64,000 nt of DNA, taken from Candidatus Levyibacteriota bacterium. Its GTDB lineage: Bacteria; Patescibacteria; Microgenomatia; Levybacterales; UBA12049. A program made the translations under genes and the position numbers. The stretch is taken from assembly GCA_027334565.1 (NCBI GenBank), contig DAHWUP010000002.1:106060-170059 (forward strand), given 5' to 3'. The notes under the pieces were generated by a model, which was given only the letters and a program-made list of their open reading frames with translations, had not been told where the DNA came from and ran no database searches. This document shows positions 41,421-48,761 of this stretch, one piece after another; within the stretch, counting starts at the first letter, position 1, and every line of letters starts with the position of its first letter.

Positions 41421-41869
41421 TATAATTCGAAACGTTTGAATTCTTTTACGACGATGTTCTCGCCCAACTTGGCGACGGTCTGTTTAATTAGATCCCCTAT
41501 CGTAATCGAACTGTCTCTAATATATTCTTGTTTTAGCAAAGTGTCAACATCTCTGGGGCTCATCGCCGCAACCTGCATCGCGATCTCATGCGAAAGATGT
41601 TTAAAATCTTCGGTCCTTGCGACAAAATCGGTCTCGCATAAGACTACCGCTAAAGATCCGACCTTGCCGTTTTGATGAATATAACTTTCTATAAGACCCT
41701 GGTTGGTTTCCCTGTCGGCCTTTTTGGCGGCCTTCTCAAGTCCTTGTTTCTTAAGCCATACCAAAGCTTTATCGTAGTTACCGTCTGTTTGCTCTAAAGC
41801 CTTTTTACATTCCGCAATCGAAATTCCGGTCTCAAGCCTTAATTTTTTTAAAGTATCGATATTGACCAT
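41420..41869 (-). CDS. tsf: Elongation factor Ts, truncated form
   Basis: The 149-aa protein keeps the UBA-like N-terminus (LRLETGISIAECKKALEQ) and the first core subdomain with the key motif CETDFVAR (residues about 78-85), which pushes into the EF-Tu nucleotide site. The second core subdomain and the coiled coil of the roughly 280-aa E. coli protein are missing. It ends cleanly (VVKEFKRFEL) without sign of frameshift, so the short form is native. The ribosome site AAAGGAG lies in the last codons of rpsB. Confidence 0.94.
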   Translation of the reverse strand: MVNIDTLKKLRLETGISIAECKKALEQTDGNYDKALVWLKKQGLEKAAKKADRETNQGLIESYIHQNGKVGSLAVVLCETDFVARTEDFKHLSHEIAMQVAAMSPRDVDTLLKQEYIRDSSITIGDLIKQTVAKLGENIVVKEFKRFEL

Positions 41870-41871
41870 TT

Positions 41872-42786
41872 TTACTCCTTTTTAGCTTTTTTTACGGCGG
41901 TTTTTTTAGCAGATTCTAAATTTTTGGTTTGTGTTTCAGGCTTGTTATTTGTCGACGTTTTTGCCTTGTCCTTTTTGTTTTCTGTCGACTTTTCCTCGGG
42001 TTGTGGGTTTTTTTCTTTCTTTACGGTTGCCTCTCCACCGGACGGTTCTTTTGGTGGTTTTTGCGCTTTAAGGCCCTCCGCCCACGCATCAAGAATATGG
42101 GAAACGATCAATCTTATCGAACCGACCGCGTCATCATTTGCCGGGATCGGATGATCGATAATGAACGGATCTGCATTCGTATCGACAATTGCAATCGTTT
42201 TAATACCCATATTCGTCGCTTCTCTCACCGCAAGGTGTTCAAGGTGTGAATCGATAATAAATAAAGCGTCCGGTAATTTTGTCATTTGCGATATACCCTT
42301 ATAGAAGGATTCCAAACGTTGGATCTCTTTTCCGAACAGCCCCAATTCCTTCTTGGTATACTTGGAACTTTCCTCGGGATTTGAAACCGTGTTTTTTAAA
42401 TCGCTTAATTTCTTAAAATTTCGTGAAACCTCCGTGAAATTGGTAAGAATTCCCCCAACCCATCTTTGTGTAATATAAAATAAATTTCCGTTATAATCTT
42501 TTTTTACATCTTTGAGTAAATTACTTACCCTGACAATTTCCTGCTCCACAATCTCCCTCGCTTGTCTTTTTGTCCCTACAACCAACATGCTTCCTCCGCT
42601 TTGGCCCAAATTTTTGGCAAATTGTGCCGCTTCGTCCAGCCCTTCTTTGGTTTTGGCTAAATCAATGATCTGAATATTATCGCGCGCTTCAAACACAAAA
42701 TCCCTCGCCTTGGGATTTGAACGGGTTACCTGATGTCCGAAATGACACCCGGCCTCAAGAAGTTCTTCAAGTGCTATCTGTTTCAT
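41872..42786 (-). CDS. rpsB: 30S ribosomal protein S2 with long charged tail
   Basis: The 304-aa protein carries the uS2 core (LLEAGCHFGHQVTRSNPKA, then ITQRWVGGILTNF, then LPDALFIIDSHLEHLAVREA and AIVDTNADPFIIDHPIPAND). After about residue 236 a tail of roughly 68 Lys/Glu/Pro/Thr residues extends beyond the usual 240-aa length. The tail is probably disordered and could contact rRNA. A structured leader of about 107 nt precedes the gene. Confidence 0.96.
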   Translation of the reverse strand: MKQIALEELLEAGCHFGHQVTRSNPKARDFVFEARDNIQIIDLAKTKEGLDEAAQFAKNLGQSGGSMLVVGTKRQAREIVEQEIVRVSNLLKDVKKDYNGNLFYITQRWVGGILTNFTEVSRNFKKLSDLKNTVSNPEESSKYTKKELGLFGKEIQRLESFYKGISQMTKLPDALFIIDSHLEHLAVREATNMGIKTIAIVDTNADPFIIDHPIPANDDAVGSIRLIVSHILDAWAEGLKAQKPPKEPSGGEATVKKEKNPQPEEKSTENKKDKAKTSTNNKPETQTKNLESAKKTAVKKAKKE

Positions 42787-42893
42787 AATTTTATATCCCT
42801 TATTCCTTCAATTCTTCTTTAGAATTGTCGGTCCGCCATCCGGACGAGGCATAAAATGCTGCTCAGGGACATATGTCCGAATGTGAGTGATTA
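42787..42893 (-). promoter_or_regulatory. Structured 5' leader of rpsB, possible autoregulatory element
   Basis: The predicted untranslated region of about 107 nt holds four short inverted repeats in order: GGACATATGTCC (42878-42867), GCAT-TTT-ATGC (42859-42849), GTCCG-loop-CGGAC (42845-42831) and CAATTC-loop-GAATTG (42827-42809). An AAGGG-type ribosome site is close to the start. Ribosomal proteins often bind such leaders to repress their own operon; that role is inferred. Confidence 0.5.
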
Positions 42894-42899
42894 CGTAAC

Positions 42900-42928
42900 A
42901 TTATAATCCATATTCGTTATCTTGACAA
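42900..42928 (-). promoter_or_regulatory. Promoter of the rpsB-tsf-frr operon
   Basis: Minus-strand TTGTCA (42928-42923), 17-bp spacer, TATAAT (42905-42900). Predicted transcript start about 42893. Its -35 box overlaps the -35 of the divergent 42963 gene. Confidence 0.75.
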
Positions 42929-42950
42929 GAGATTAAATAAAAAATAAGAT
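42922..42950 (+). promoter_or_regulatory. Promoter of the 42963 gene
   Basis: TTGACA (42922-42927), 17-bp spacer, TAAGAT (42945-42950); the ATG lies 12 nt further, giving a leader of only about 5 nt. Confidence 0.7.
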
Positions 42951-42962
42951 AAGTTAACTGCC

Positions 42963-43673
42963 ATGGAAGAACAACTTGCAAATCAACAGCCACAAATGCC
43001 TCCGGTTCAAGCTCCTGTTGCCGTTTTAGAAACCCCGAACGAAATGCCCCCCCAAACACCCAAAAAAGGCCTTCACATCAAAACACTTGTTTTAATTTTT
43101 ATTTTGACCCTTGCCGCTTTGGGCTTAACCATGATGGCAATTATGAATAAACCTAATAATTCACCAACGGCACAGGTAACAGCTACTCCTACACCTGCTC
43201 TTGCCAATCCGGTTCAAACAACCCTGACCGTTTCCTCCTCTCCGGTCAGACTTTCTACCCCTTCTGCCTTTTCAACGGATATCGTAATCAATACCGGCCA
43301 GGACTTGGTAAACAAGGTTCAGCTGGAACTTTCTTACGACCCGAAAGTTTTGACCAAAGTCGACATCAATCCGGGAACTTTTTTTACCAATCCGCAAATC
43401 TTGCTAAAAACCCTTGATCCTACGAACGGCAGAATAAGTTTTGCTTTGGGTGTCCAAAACGGACAATCGGGTATATTAGGACAAGGAGTTATTGCAACAC
43501 TCAATTTTAGTCTGGTTGCAAATGCAGCCAGTGCCTCGGTGTCGCTTTTACCTAAAACCCAGGTCACCGCCGACGGCTATTCGGTTTCCGTCTTGAAATC
43601 TACCGCCAACGGCATTTTCAACGATCTGAACAAGATACCGCTCGCCTCACGCTCAGCCACATTAACGCCATAA
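42963..43673 (+). CDS. Membrane-anchored protein with cohesin-like domain
   Basis: The 236-aa protein has a Pro/Gln-rich cytoplasmic N-terminus (1-37), one membrane helix (TLVLIFILTLAALGLTMMAI, about 40-60), a Thr/Pro linker, and a C-terminal beta sandwich of about 140 residues: FSTDIVINTGQDLVNKVQLE, LSYDPKVLTKVDINPGTFF and GILGQGVIATLNFSLVA. This pattern matches cohesin/Ig-like domains. No dockerin-like partner is encoded in the window. It likely displays a binding domain outside the cell. Confidence 0.8.
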   Translation: MEEQLANQQPQMPPVQAPVAVLETPNEMPPQTPKKGLHIKTLVLIFILTLAALGLTMMAIMNKPNNSPTAQVTATPTPALANPVQTTLTVSSSPVRLSTPSAFSTDIVINTGQDLVNKVQLELSYDPKVLTKVDINPGTFFTNPQILLKTLDPTNGRISFALGVQNGQSGILGQGVIATLNFSLVANAASASVSLLPKTQVTADGYSVSVLKSTANGIFNDLNKIPLASRSATLTP

Positions 43674-43705
43674 GGCCTGTTTAGAAAACAGATTGCTTCT
43701 TGTTG

Positions 43706-43734
43706 TTGAAATTTTGATTGATCTTACCTAGAAT
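43706..43734 (+). promoter_or_regulatory. Promoter of the 43741 gene (leaderless)
   Basis: TTGAAA (43706-43711), 17-bp spacer, TAGAAT (43729-43734), 6 nt before the ATG at 43741. Confidence 0.7.
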
Positions 43735-43740
43735 TAATGT

Positions 43741-43938
43741 ATGGAACCTAAACAGGAACAATCATTACCGAGCGCCCCCACCGGTTCGCCTCCTCCGGTT
43801 ACAAGTTATTCATACAACCAGTCGGAATCACCCAAAGTCAAGGATCAGAAATTGACCAGAATACTTTTTTTGGCAATCATAGTATTGGTCATGATCATGC
43901 TCTTATTGCTTGTCCTCGGACACTTCAATGTAATTTAA
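43741..43938 (+). CDS. Small single-pass membrane protein, 65 aa
   Basis: The product has a Pro/Ser/Tyr-rich N-terminal half (PSAPTGSPPPVTSYSYNQSE) and one C-terminal hydrophobic helix (ILFLAIIVLVMIMLLLLVLG) ending GHFNVI. It is probably a tail-anchored protein. A precise promoter (TTGAAA-N17-TAGAAT-N6-ATG) supports it as a real gene. It converges with the ABC exporter gene. It is not an obvious peptide precursor: it lacks a leader-core layout. Confidence 0.7.
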   Translation: MEPKQEQSLPSAPTGSPPPVTSYSYNQSESPKVKDQKLTRILFLAIIVLVMIMLLLLVLGHFNVI

Positions 43939-43975
43939 TCAATCGGAATTAATTCTACTTTAATGCCAAACGGTG

Positions 43976-45793
43976 TCAAATATATCTTTTTGCCTGAAGA
44001 CCGAACAATTTATGATACATTCCGCCTTTTGCCATCAGGGTATCGTGACTGCCCGACTCGATTATTTTTCCTTTGCTGATGACGTATATCTTATCGGCAT
44101 TCCGTACCGTCGAAAACCTGTGGGATATTATGATCACCGACCTGTCTTTGCCCAGTTTTTCAACTTTATCGAATATTTCGTTCTCGGATTTTGCATCTAT
44201 CGAAGCAGTCGGTTCATCGAGGATCAAAACCGGTGCGTCGCGCAAAAATGCCCTCGCCAACGCGACCTTTTGCCATTCCCCGACCGATATATCCTCTCCT
44301 CCTTCAAAAGTCTTGCCCAAAACCTGATCGTAGCCTTTGGCAAAAGAATGTGCGACCTTATCCGCCCCCGACTTTACTGCCGCGCTTACGATATCGGACG
44401 GATTCTCCTTTTCGAAGGTCTTACCAAAATAGATATTTTCCCTTAAGGTATACTCGTATTTTATGAAATCCTGAAAAATCACCCCTAAACTTTTGTACCA
44501 TGAATTCAAATCGATATTTTTAAGGTCGACGCCATCAATCAGTATCTTACCGTCGTCTACATCATAAAACCTGGCCAGAAGCTTTATCACCGTGGTCTTT
44601 CCCGCACCGTTTGCGCCCACAAAAGCTATTTTCTCGCCCGGCATAAGATTAAGAGAAAAATTTTTGAGTATTTTACGGTTAGATCCCGGATAGGTAAAAT
44701 CTACATTCTTAAATTCGATCCTGGGGGCTTTTGTGATATTTATTTTCACCGGAGACTTCGGCGGCAAGATCAGGGGCTTTGCATCCATGACCTTAAAAAT
44801 ATCCTCAACATACAAACTTTGGTTATAAACTTGTGCCAAATTCCTAAACAGGCTGCCAACAGCTGCCTGAAAATTACCTACGACGAAAGAATAATAAGTC
44901 AAACTACCCAGTGTTATTTTCTTGGCAACGGTTTGAACGATGATATAGAATTCGATACCGATAAATACCGCCGATTCCAAAGCGTCAAGTAATGAAGTAA
45001 CTCTAAGTCTTCTCTTGGCAAGAACCAAATTCTCCGAAACAAATCTCTTTTGGATCTTGTCTATCTCGTTGATAAAGATCTTTGCGGTTTGGAAAATCTT
45101 CATTTCCTTGGCGCTTTGACCGCTTTGTACCAAATCGGAAATATACCAAAATTTCTTCCTGAAAGGAGAATTCTCTTCCCATATCCCCCAGATTCTTTTG
45201 GAATAATTGGTCTGATTTAAAAATACCGGCAAAGCTATAAGAACAATCACGAACCCCAAATAAATGTTCAGGGTCGAGATAATCACAATCGCAATAATTA
45301 AAGTGGCCAAACTTTGAAATGTGTAAAAGATTGCCGAAAGCATATTTAACGGCCTCCACATGTAGCTTTCCCTTACTCTTTGCAACATGTCCTTAAATCT
45401 TGAGTCCTCAAAATATTGAAGATCGAGTCTTGAAAGGTTCAAAAGAACAATTCTGTATAACTCTACCGGCAGCTTGGTCCAGAGCATCAGATCGATATAA
45501 TCCTGAAAAGAGGTCAACAAATTCTGAATAATAAACGTTAAAAACCTTAACCCGATCAAAATGTAAAACCGCCCGAAGTTAAAGCTCACGCCGGCTATAT
45601 TGGCAGCTATCATATCGATAATAAGTTTGTAGATATAGGCGTTTATAAACGGAATGACCGAAGGCGCGAGTGCCGAAAAAATGCTTTGTAAAAAAAGCAG
45701 CTTATCCGTCTTCCATAAAAAAACCAGCAATCTTTTGGAGGTCTTAAAAACGCTTAAAGCCTGATTTAAGTTAACGCCCGCCGATGATGCCAT
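43976..45793 (-). CDS. ABC exporter, bacteriocin/peptide-type half-transporter
   Basis: The 605-aa protein has six membrane helices (about 25-330) and an ATPase domain (about 357-600) with Walker A GANGAGKT (393-400), Q-loop Gln441, signature ISVGEWQ (502-508) and Walker B LILDEPT. The variant signature SVGEWQ is seen in exporters for lantibiotic-type and lasso peptides, whereas lipid flippases usually show SGGQ; this is family knowledge, not proof of substrate. It lacks the N-terminal C39 peptidase. It is divergent from the S26-nucleotidyltransferase fusion gene (84 bp gap). It likely exports a peptide or a surface glycan. Confidence 0.88.
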   Translation of the reverse strand: MASSAGVNLNQALSVFKTSKRLLVFLWKTDKLLFLQSIFSALAPSVIPFINAYIYKLIIDMIAANIAGVSFNFGRFYILIGLRFLTFIIQNLLTSFQDYIDLMLWTKLPVELYRIVLLNLSRLDLQYFEDSRFKDMLQRVRESYMWRPLNMLSAIFYTFQSLATLIIAIVIISTLNIYLGFVIVLIALPVFLNQTNYSKRIWGIWEENSPFRKKFWYISDLVQSGQSAKEMKIFQTAKIFINEIDKIQKRFVSENLVLAKRRLRVTSLLDALESAVFIGIEFYIIVQTVAKKITLGSLTYYSFVVGNFQAAVGSLFRNLAQVYNQSLYVEDIFKVMDAKPLILPPKSPVKINITKAPRIEFKNVDFTYPGSNRKILKNFSLNLMPGEKIAFVGANGAGKTTVIKLLARFYDVDDGKILIDGVDLKNIDLNSWYKSLGVIFQDFIKYEYTLRENIYFGKTFEKENPSDIVSAAVKSGADKVAHSFAKGYDQVLGKTFEGGEDISVGEWQKVALARAFLRDAPVLILDEPTASIDAKSENEIFDKVEKLGKDRSVIIISHRFSTVRNADKIYVISKGKIIESGSHDTLMAKGGMYHKLFGLQAKRYI

Positions 45794-45877
45794 AAATTCG
45801 TTAAGGATATTCTACTACAGCAAGACTGCAATAAACAGTATTTCAAAAAGCGTTTATTCTGATAAAATAACACCCAG

Positions 45878-47110
45878 ATGGCAAGGTTTATTAAAATTCC
45901 CAACGTCATTAAAACTTTCGGGAACAGCATGTACCCTCTGCTTTTAGATGGCGATGTCCTGTATTTAAAAAAAGTGTCCTTCTCAGGAATAAAGACCAAC
46001 GATATAATCACGGTCAGAGAAAGGGACCATTATTACACTCACCGGGTTATCTTCAAGGCCAAGAATTATTTGGTTACCAAAGGCGATAATGCGTTTCATA
46101 CGGATACGAGAGTACATCCTCATAATATAGTAGGCATGGTCGAAAACGTTAAGCGGGGCAAGGATATTTTTAATCCCGAACAATTGTATCTTATGCAGTC
46201 CAGCCTTTATTTTAGTGAGATAATAAATATCAAAAACGAATTGGAGCTAAACCGTATAGGCTTGGTTTTTCTGAAAGGTTTACCTTTGCATTTGTATTTT
46301 GAAAAAGCTCATCCCCGAAGACTATATGCCGACTGCGACATTCTGATCAAAAGACAAGATTTTCCGAAAGTTAAGGCAGTTCTAAAAGGATTCGGATATA
46401 AAAAGGCGAAAACCGATTTATCCGAGGAGCACCAAAAGTTAAAAGGCAAAGAATCGGAAATTTCTTATTATAAACGCCTGAACGGATTTTATGTAACTTT
46501 CGACATTCATTTTGAAATAGTTTTCTTAATGACACAGCTTGGCGAACTGAATTTACTTTATCCGCAAACCGTCATTGACTCTCTGACCGAAGAATTCATT
46601 TCGAAGAAAAGAACGATCAGGGTGAGCGGAGAAAATTTTCCGATCCTTTCCAAGGATCACCTTTCCGTATATTTATGCCTGCATCTTTTTCATCATAATT
46701 TCAAAGGCGCCTATCGCTATGATTTTATCGACACAATCTTAAAAAAAGATAACCCTAGTCCCAAAGAACTTATTAAGGTAATTAAGAAATATCGTCTCGA
46801 TAATTTTGTTTATCCTTGCCTTATGCTTCTTAGGAAATATTACCTTACCCCCTTACCCAAAACCTTAATCGCTTCGATAAAGCCTTCGGGTGTATTATCC
46901 TCATATATAGAAAAAAATCTTCTAAAAACCGATATCTTAAACGAAGGGGACAGAATCGGCGGGGGGATACGAAGATTTTCGATCATTTTCTTTTTATCAC
47001 CGTATCCTATATATAAAAAGTTATTTATCTTTACCAATCCGGAAGTTTTGTACTCCATATTTTGGGTCATGGAAAAGAAATTACTTGGATTGTTCAAGCC
47101 TTACGAATGA
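45878..47110 (+). CDS. S26/S24-like peptidase domain fused to nucleotidyltransferase
   Basis: The 410-aa protein joins two domains. Residues about 1-95 look like a SipW/Sec11-type signal peptidase: GNSMYPLLLDGDVLYLKK (Ser17), THRV (His55) and YLVTKGDNAFHTD (65-76), but no membrane helix is present. Residues about 110-390 resemble the PF14907-type nucleotidyltransferase: LKGLPLHLYF and RRLYADCDILIKR (Asp152 and Asp154). Such NTases and S24/S26 peptidases occur with PqqD and HprK-like proteins in peptide-modifying clusters. Its 3' end overlaps the pqqD-like gene by 17 bp. TGA-TAAAAT lies 9 nt upstream. Confidence 0.85.
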   Translation: MARFIKIPNVIKTFGNSMYPLLLDGDVLYLKKVSFSGIKTNDIITVRERDHYYTHRVIFKAKNYLVTKGDNAFHTDTRVHPHNIVGMVENVKRGKDIFNPEQLYLMQSSLYFSEIINIKNELELNRIGLVFLKGLPLHLYFEKAHPRRLYADCDILIKRQDFPKVKAVLKGFGYKKAKTDLSEEHQKLKGKESEISYYKRLNGFYVTFDIHFEIVFLMTQLGELNLLYPQTVIDSLTEEFISKKRTIRVSGENFPILSKDHLSVYLCLHLFHHNFKGAYRYDFIDTILKKDNPSPKELIKVIKKYRLDNFVYPCLMLLRKYYLTPLPKTLIASIKPSGVLSSYIEKNLLKTDILNEGDRIGGGIRRFSIIFFLSPYPIYKKLFIFTNPEVLYSIFWVMEKKLLGLFKPYE

Positions 47111-47354
47111 TTTTCGATCTTTGAAGCTCTTTTATAAAATCGTTGACATCTGTTTCGGCCAATTTCCTGTTCACTTTATAATTTTTTACCAGGTATTCGG
47201 TTATCCTCCCTCTATCCCAACCGGATTTAATTTTATCGAATATCACCGAGCCTGTCTTGTTGAAGGAATATAATGCCGACTCTTCCCCGTCGAAAATAGT
47301 GGATTTATCACCCAGTTTCTGCACAATAAATCCCTTATTTACTTTATACTTCAT
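47094..47354 (-). CDS. PqqD-like peptide chaperone (RiPP recognition element)
   Basis: The 86-aa protein fits the PqqD fold: VNKGFIVQKLGDKSTIFDGE (beta strands), SALYSFNKTGSVIFDKIKSG (helix with the typical Asn-x-Thr-Gly) and YKVNRKLAETDVNDFIKELQ (C-terminal helix). PqqD-like domains bind leader peptides or carry substrate to modifying enzymes. Its ATG overlaps the HprK-like stop (ATGA), so the pair is made together. No radical SAM enzyme or other classic RiPP maturase is near. The most likely partner is the HprK-like kinase or the NTase fusion. Confidence 0.87.
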   Translation of the reverse strand: MKYKVNKGFIVQKLGDKSTIFDGEESALYSFNKTGSVIFDKIKSGWDRGRITEYLVKNYKVNRKLAETDVNDFIKELQRSKIIRKA

Positions 47355-48163
47355 AAGGTTGACACCTCTTTCTTAAAAAATTTTTTGAACGCCTGTTCAT
47401 CCTTTTTAACATATATATTATAAAAGTTATTTTCGTTTACAAACTTAACCAACAAGGGAAACTGTATGCTTACTTTATCCTGGTAGGTAAAAAGTTGTTT
47501 TAATACCTTACGCAAAATAAGCTCTTTGTTTTTGATCTTCTCGATTTTGCATTCGTCGGCTTTTTTCACAAAGAAAAGACCTTTTGGTTTATTGGAAATC
47601 GAAGTTTTTTTAAAATTAAAATTCTTTTCATTAAGCAAAGTCTGATAAGTCTGCCAACTCCCCTTGATGTTTCTTACAATCACCGAATCGTCGGACAAAA
47701 CATCACACAGGCCTTTTAAAAGTTGTGACGTGGTGGATTTTCCTGCGCCCTCCGGTCCCTCGAAAATATAAGATTCTCCTTTATATCCTACCGATGAACC
47801 ATGTAAAATGAATCCTGTTTTTGGCAAAAGGTAAACACCGAGAAGATAATTAATCATAAATTCAAACTCGAATGGACCCGGAGGATTTCCCAGATGTAAA
47901 ATTTTTCGCTTAAGGTTTATATGAAACAGGGTTGCATTAAAATCCACCGTTTTGGATCCTTTAAGTTTCCTCGAATTTATCGCGTATCCTCCTCTGTGGA
48001 ATACCGTTACCGAAAAATCCGGCTTTGACGTTTTTTCAGCGACAAAACCGCCATAATCATTTTTTAGCATCTCAATGAATTTAGCACTGTGATACGGTTT
48101 TTCCGATGTCAAAATCTTAAAAAGGATGACAAAATCACCGATATTAAAATAAATTTCCTCCAT
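47351..48163 (-). CDS. HprK-related kinase-like protein
   Basis: The 270-aa protein has a C-terminal P-loop half like HPr kinase: LHGSSVGYKGESYIFEG (116-132 region), Walker A GPEGAGKST (about 136-144) and LSDDSVIV (Asp158-Asp159, Mg/Walker B-like). The HPr(Ser) kinase N-terminal domain and the phosphorylase signature are absent, so this is not a sugar-regulating HprK/P. Relatives are found in peptide clusters and exopolysaccharide clusters together with PqqD and PF14907 NTase. The gene follows the sugar transferase gene without gap and has its own ribosome site (GGGAGGT). Confidence 0.85.
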   Translation of the reverse strand: MEEIYFNIGDFVILFKILTSEKPYHSAKFIEMLKNDYGGFVAEKTSKPDFSVTVFHRGGYAINSRKLKGSKTVDFNATLFHINLKRKILHLGNPPGPFEFEFMINYLLGVYLLPKTGFILHGSSVGYKGESYIFEGPEGAGKSTTSQLLKGLCDVLSDDSVIVRNIKGSWQTYQTLLNEKNFNFKKTSISNKPKGLFFVKKADECKIEKIKNKELILRKVLKQLFTYQDKVSIQFPLLVKFVNENNFYNIYVKKDEQAFKKFFKKEVSTL

Positions 48164-48760
48164 TTATCCGTTACCTCCCAGCATTTTCTTAAAAATGATA
48201 CCCATGATCAGCAAACCGGTTTTAAGTGCAATTTCCGAATCCGAGATTGCCGACCGATTATTTACATACTCAACGTCAAGCTTCATCCATTGGTTGAAAT
48301 GAAGTTTATGCTGACCCTTTAACACCCAGGGAGAGGTTACTCCGGGCAGGACAGAAAATCTTGCTTCGTATGGTTTGGGAACATGCTTCCCCTCCTCAAG
48401 CGGCAATGGCCTTGGTCCGACAAAAGCCATCTCGCCTCTTACGATATTGATAAGTTGCGGCAGTTCGTCCAAACCGGTGTGGGAAAGTATTTTTCCGAAT
48501 CCGGTAAACCGTGGATCGTCTTTTATTTTGAATACCGGTCCATCCACTTCGTTAACCTTGGCATATTTACTTTTCAGCTTTTCCGCATTTTTGACCATCG
48601 TCCTGAATTTAAACATAACAAAAGCTTTTTTGTCTTTTCCCATTCTTTTCTGTTTAAAAATAACCGGCCCTTCGGAATTGACTTTGATCAAAACATAAAA
48701 CAATATCCAAAGGGGTATGGATAAAATAAGTACAATCAAGGCTATCAATCGTTGGATCAT
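48164..48760 (-). CDS. Initiating sugar transferase (PglC/WcaJ-like, short form)
   Basis: From the ATG at 48760 the product has 198 aa. It has one reentrant hydrophobic helix (RLIALIVLILSIPLWILFYV), then the family block GPVIFKQKRMGKDKKAFVMF and KFRTMVKNAE, LDELPQLINIVRGEMAFVGP (Asp-Glu and PRP of the active site) and RFSVLPGVTSPWVLKG. It moves a phospho-sugar to undecaprenyl phosphate, the first step of glycan assembly. The stop of the aminotransferase gene lies 1 bp before this ATG; an ATG at 48775 is possible. Confidence 0.92.
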   Translation of the reverse strand: MIQRLIALIVLILSIPLWILFYVLIKVNSEGPVIFKQKRMGKDKKAFVMFKFRTMVKNAEKLKSKYAKVNEVDGPVFKIKDDPRFTGFGKILSHTGLDELPQLINIVRGEMAFVGPRPLPLEEGKHVPKPYEARFSVLPGVTSPWVLKGQHKLHFNQWMKLDVEYVNNRSAISDSEIALKTGLLIMGIIFKKMLGGNG

Positions 48761-48761
48761 T

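Noticed and set aside
43741..43938. Precursor peptide for the PqqD-like system
   Set aside because: The 65-aa product is a Pro-rich segment plus a membrane helix without a leader-core layout, and it is on the opposite strand with its own promoter.
47351..48163. True HPr kinase/phosphorylase for carbon regulation
   Set aside because: The N-terminal HprK domain and phosphorylase signature are missing and no HPr gene is near; context is peptide/glycan modification.
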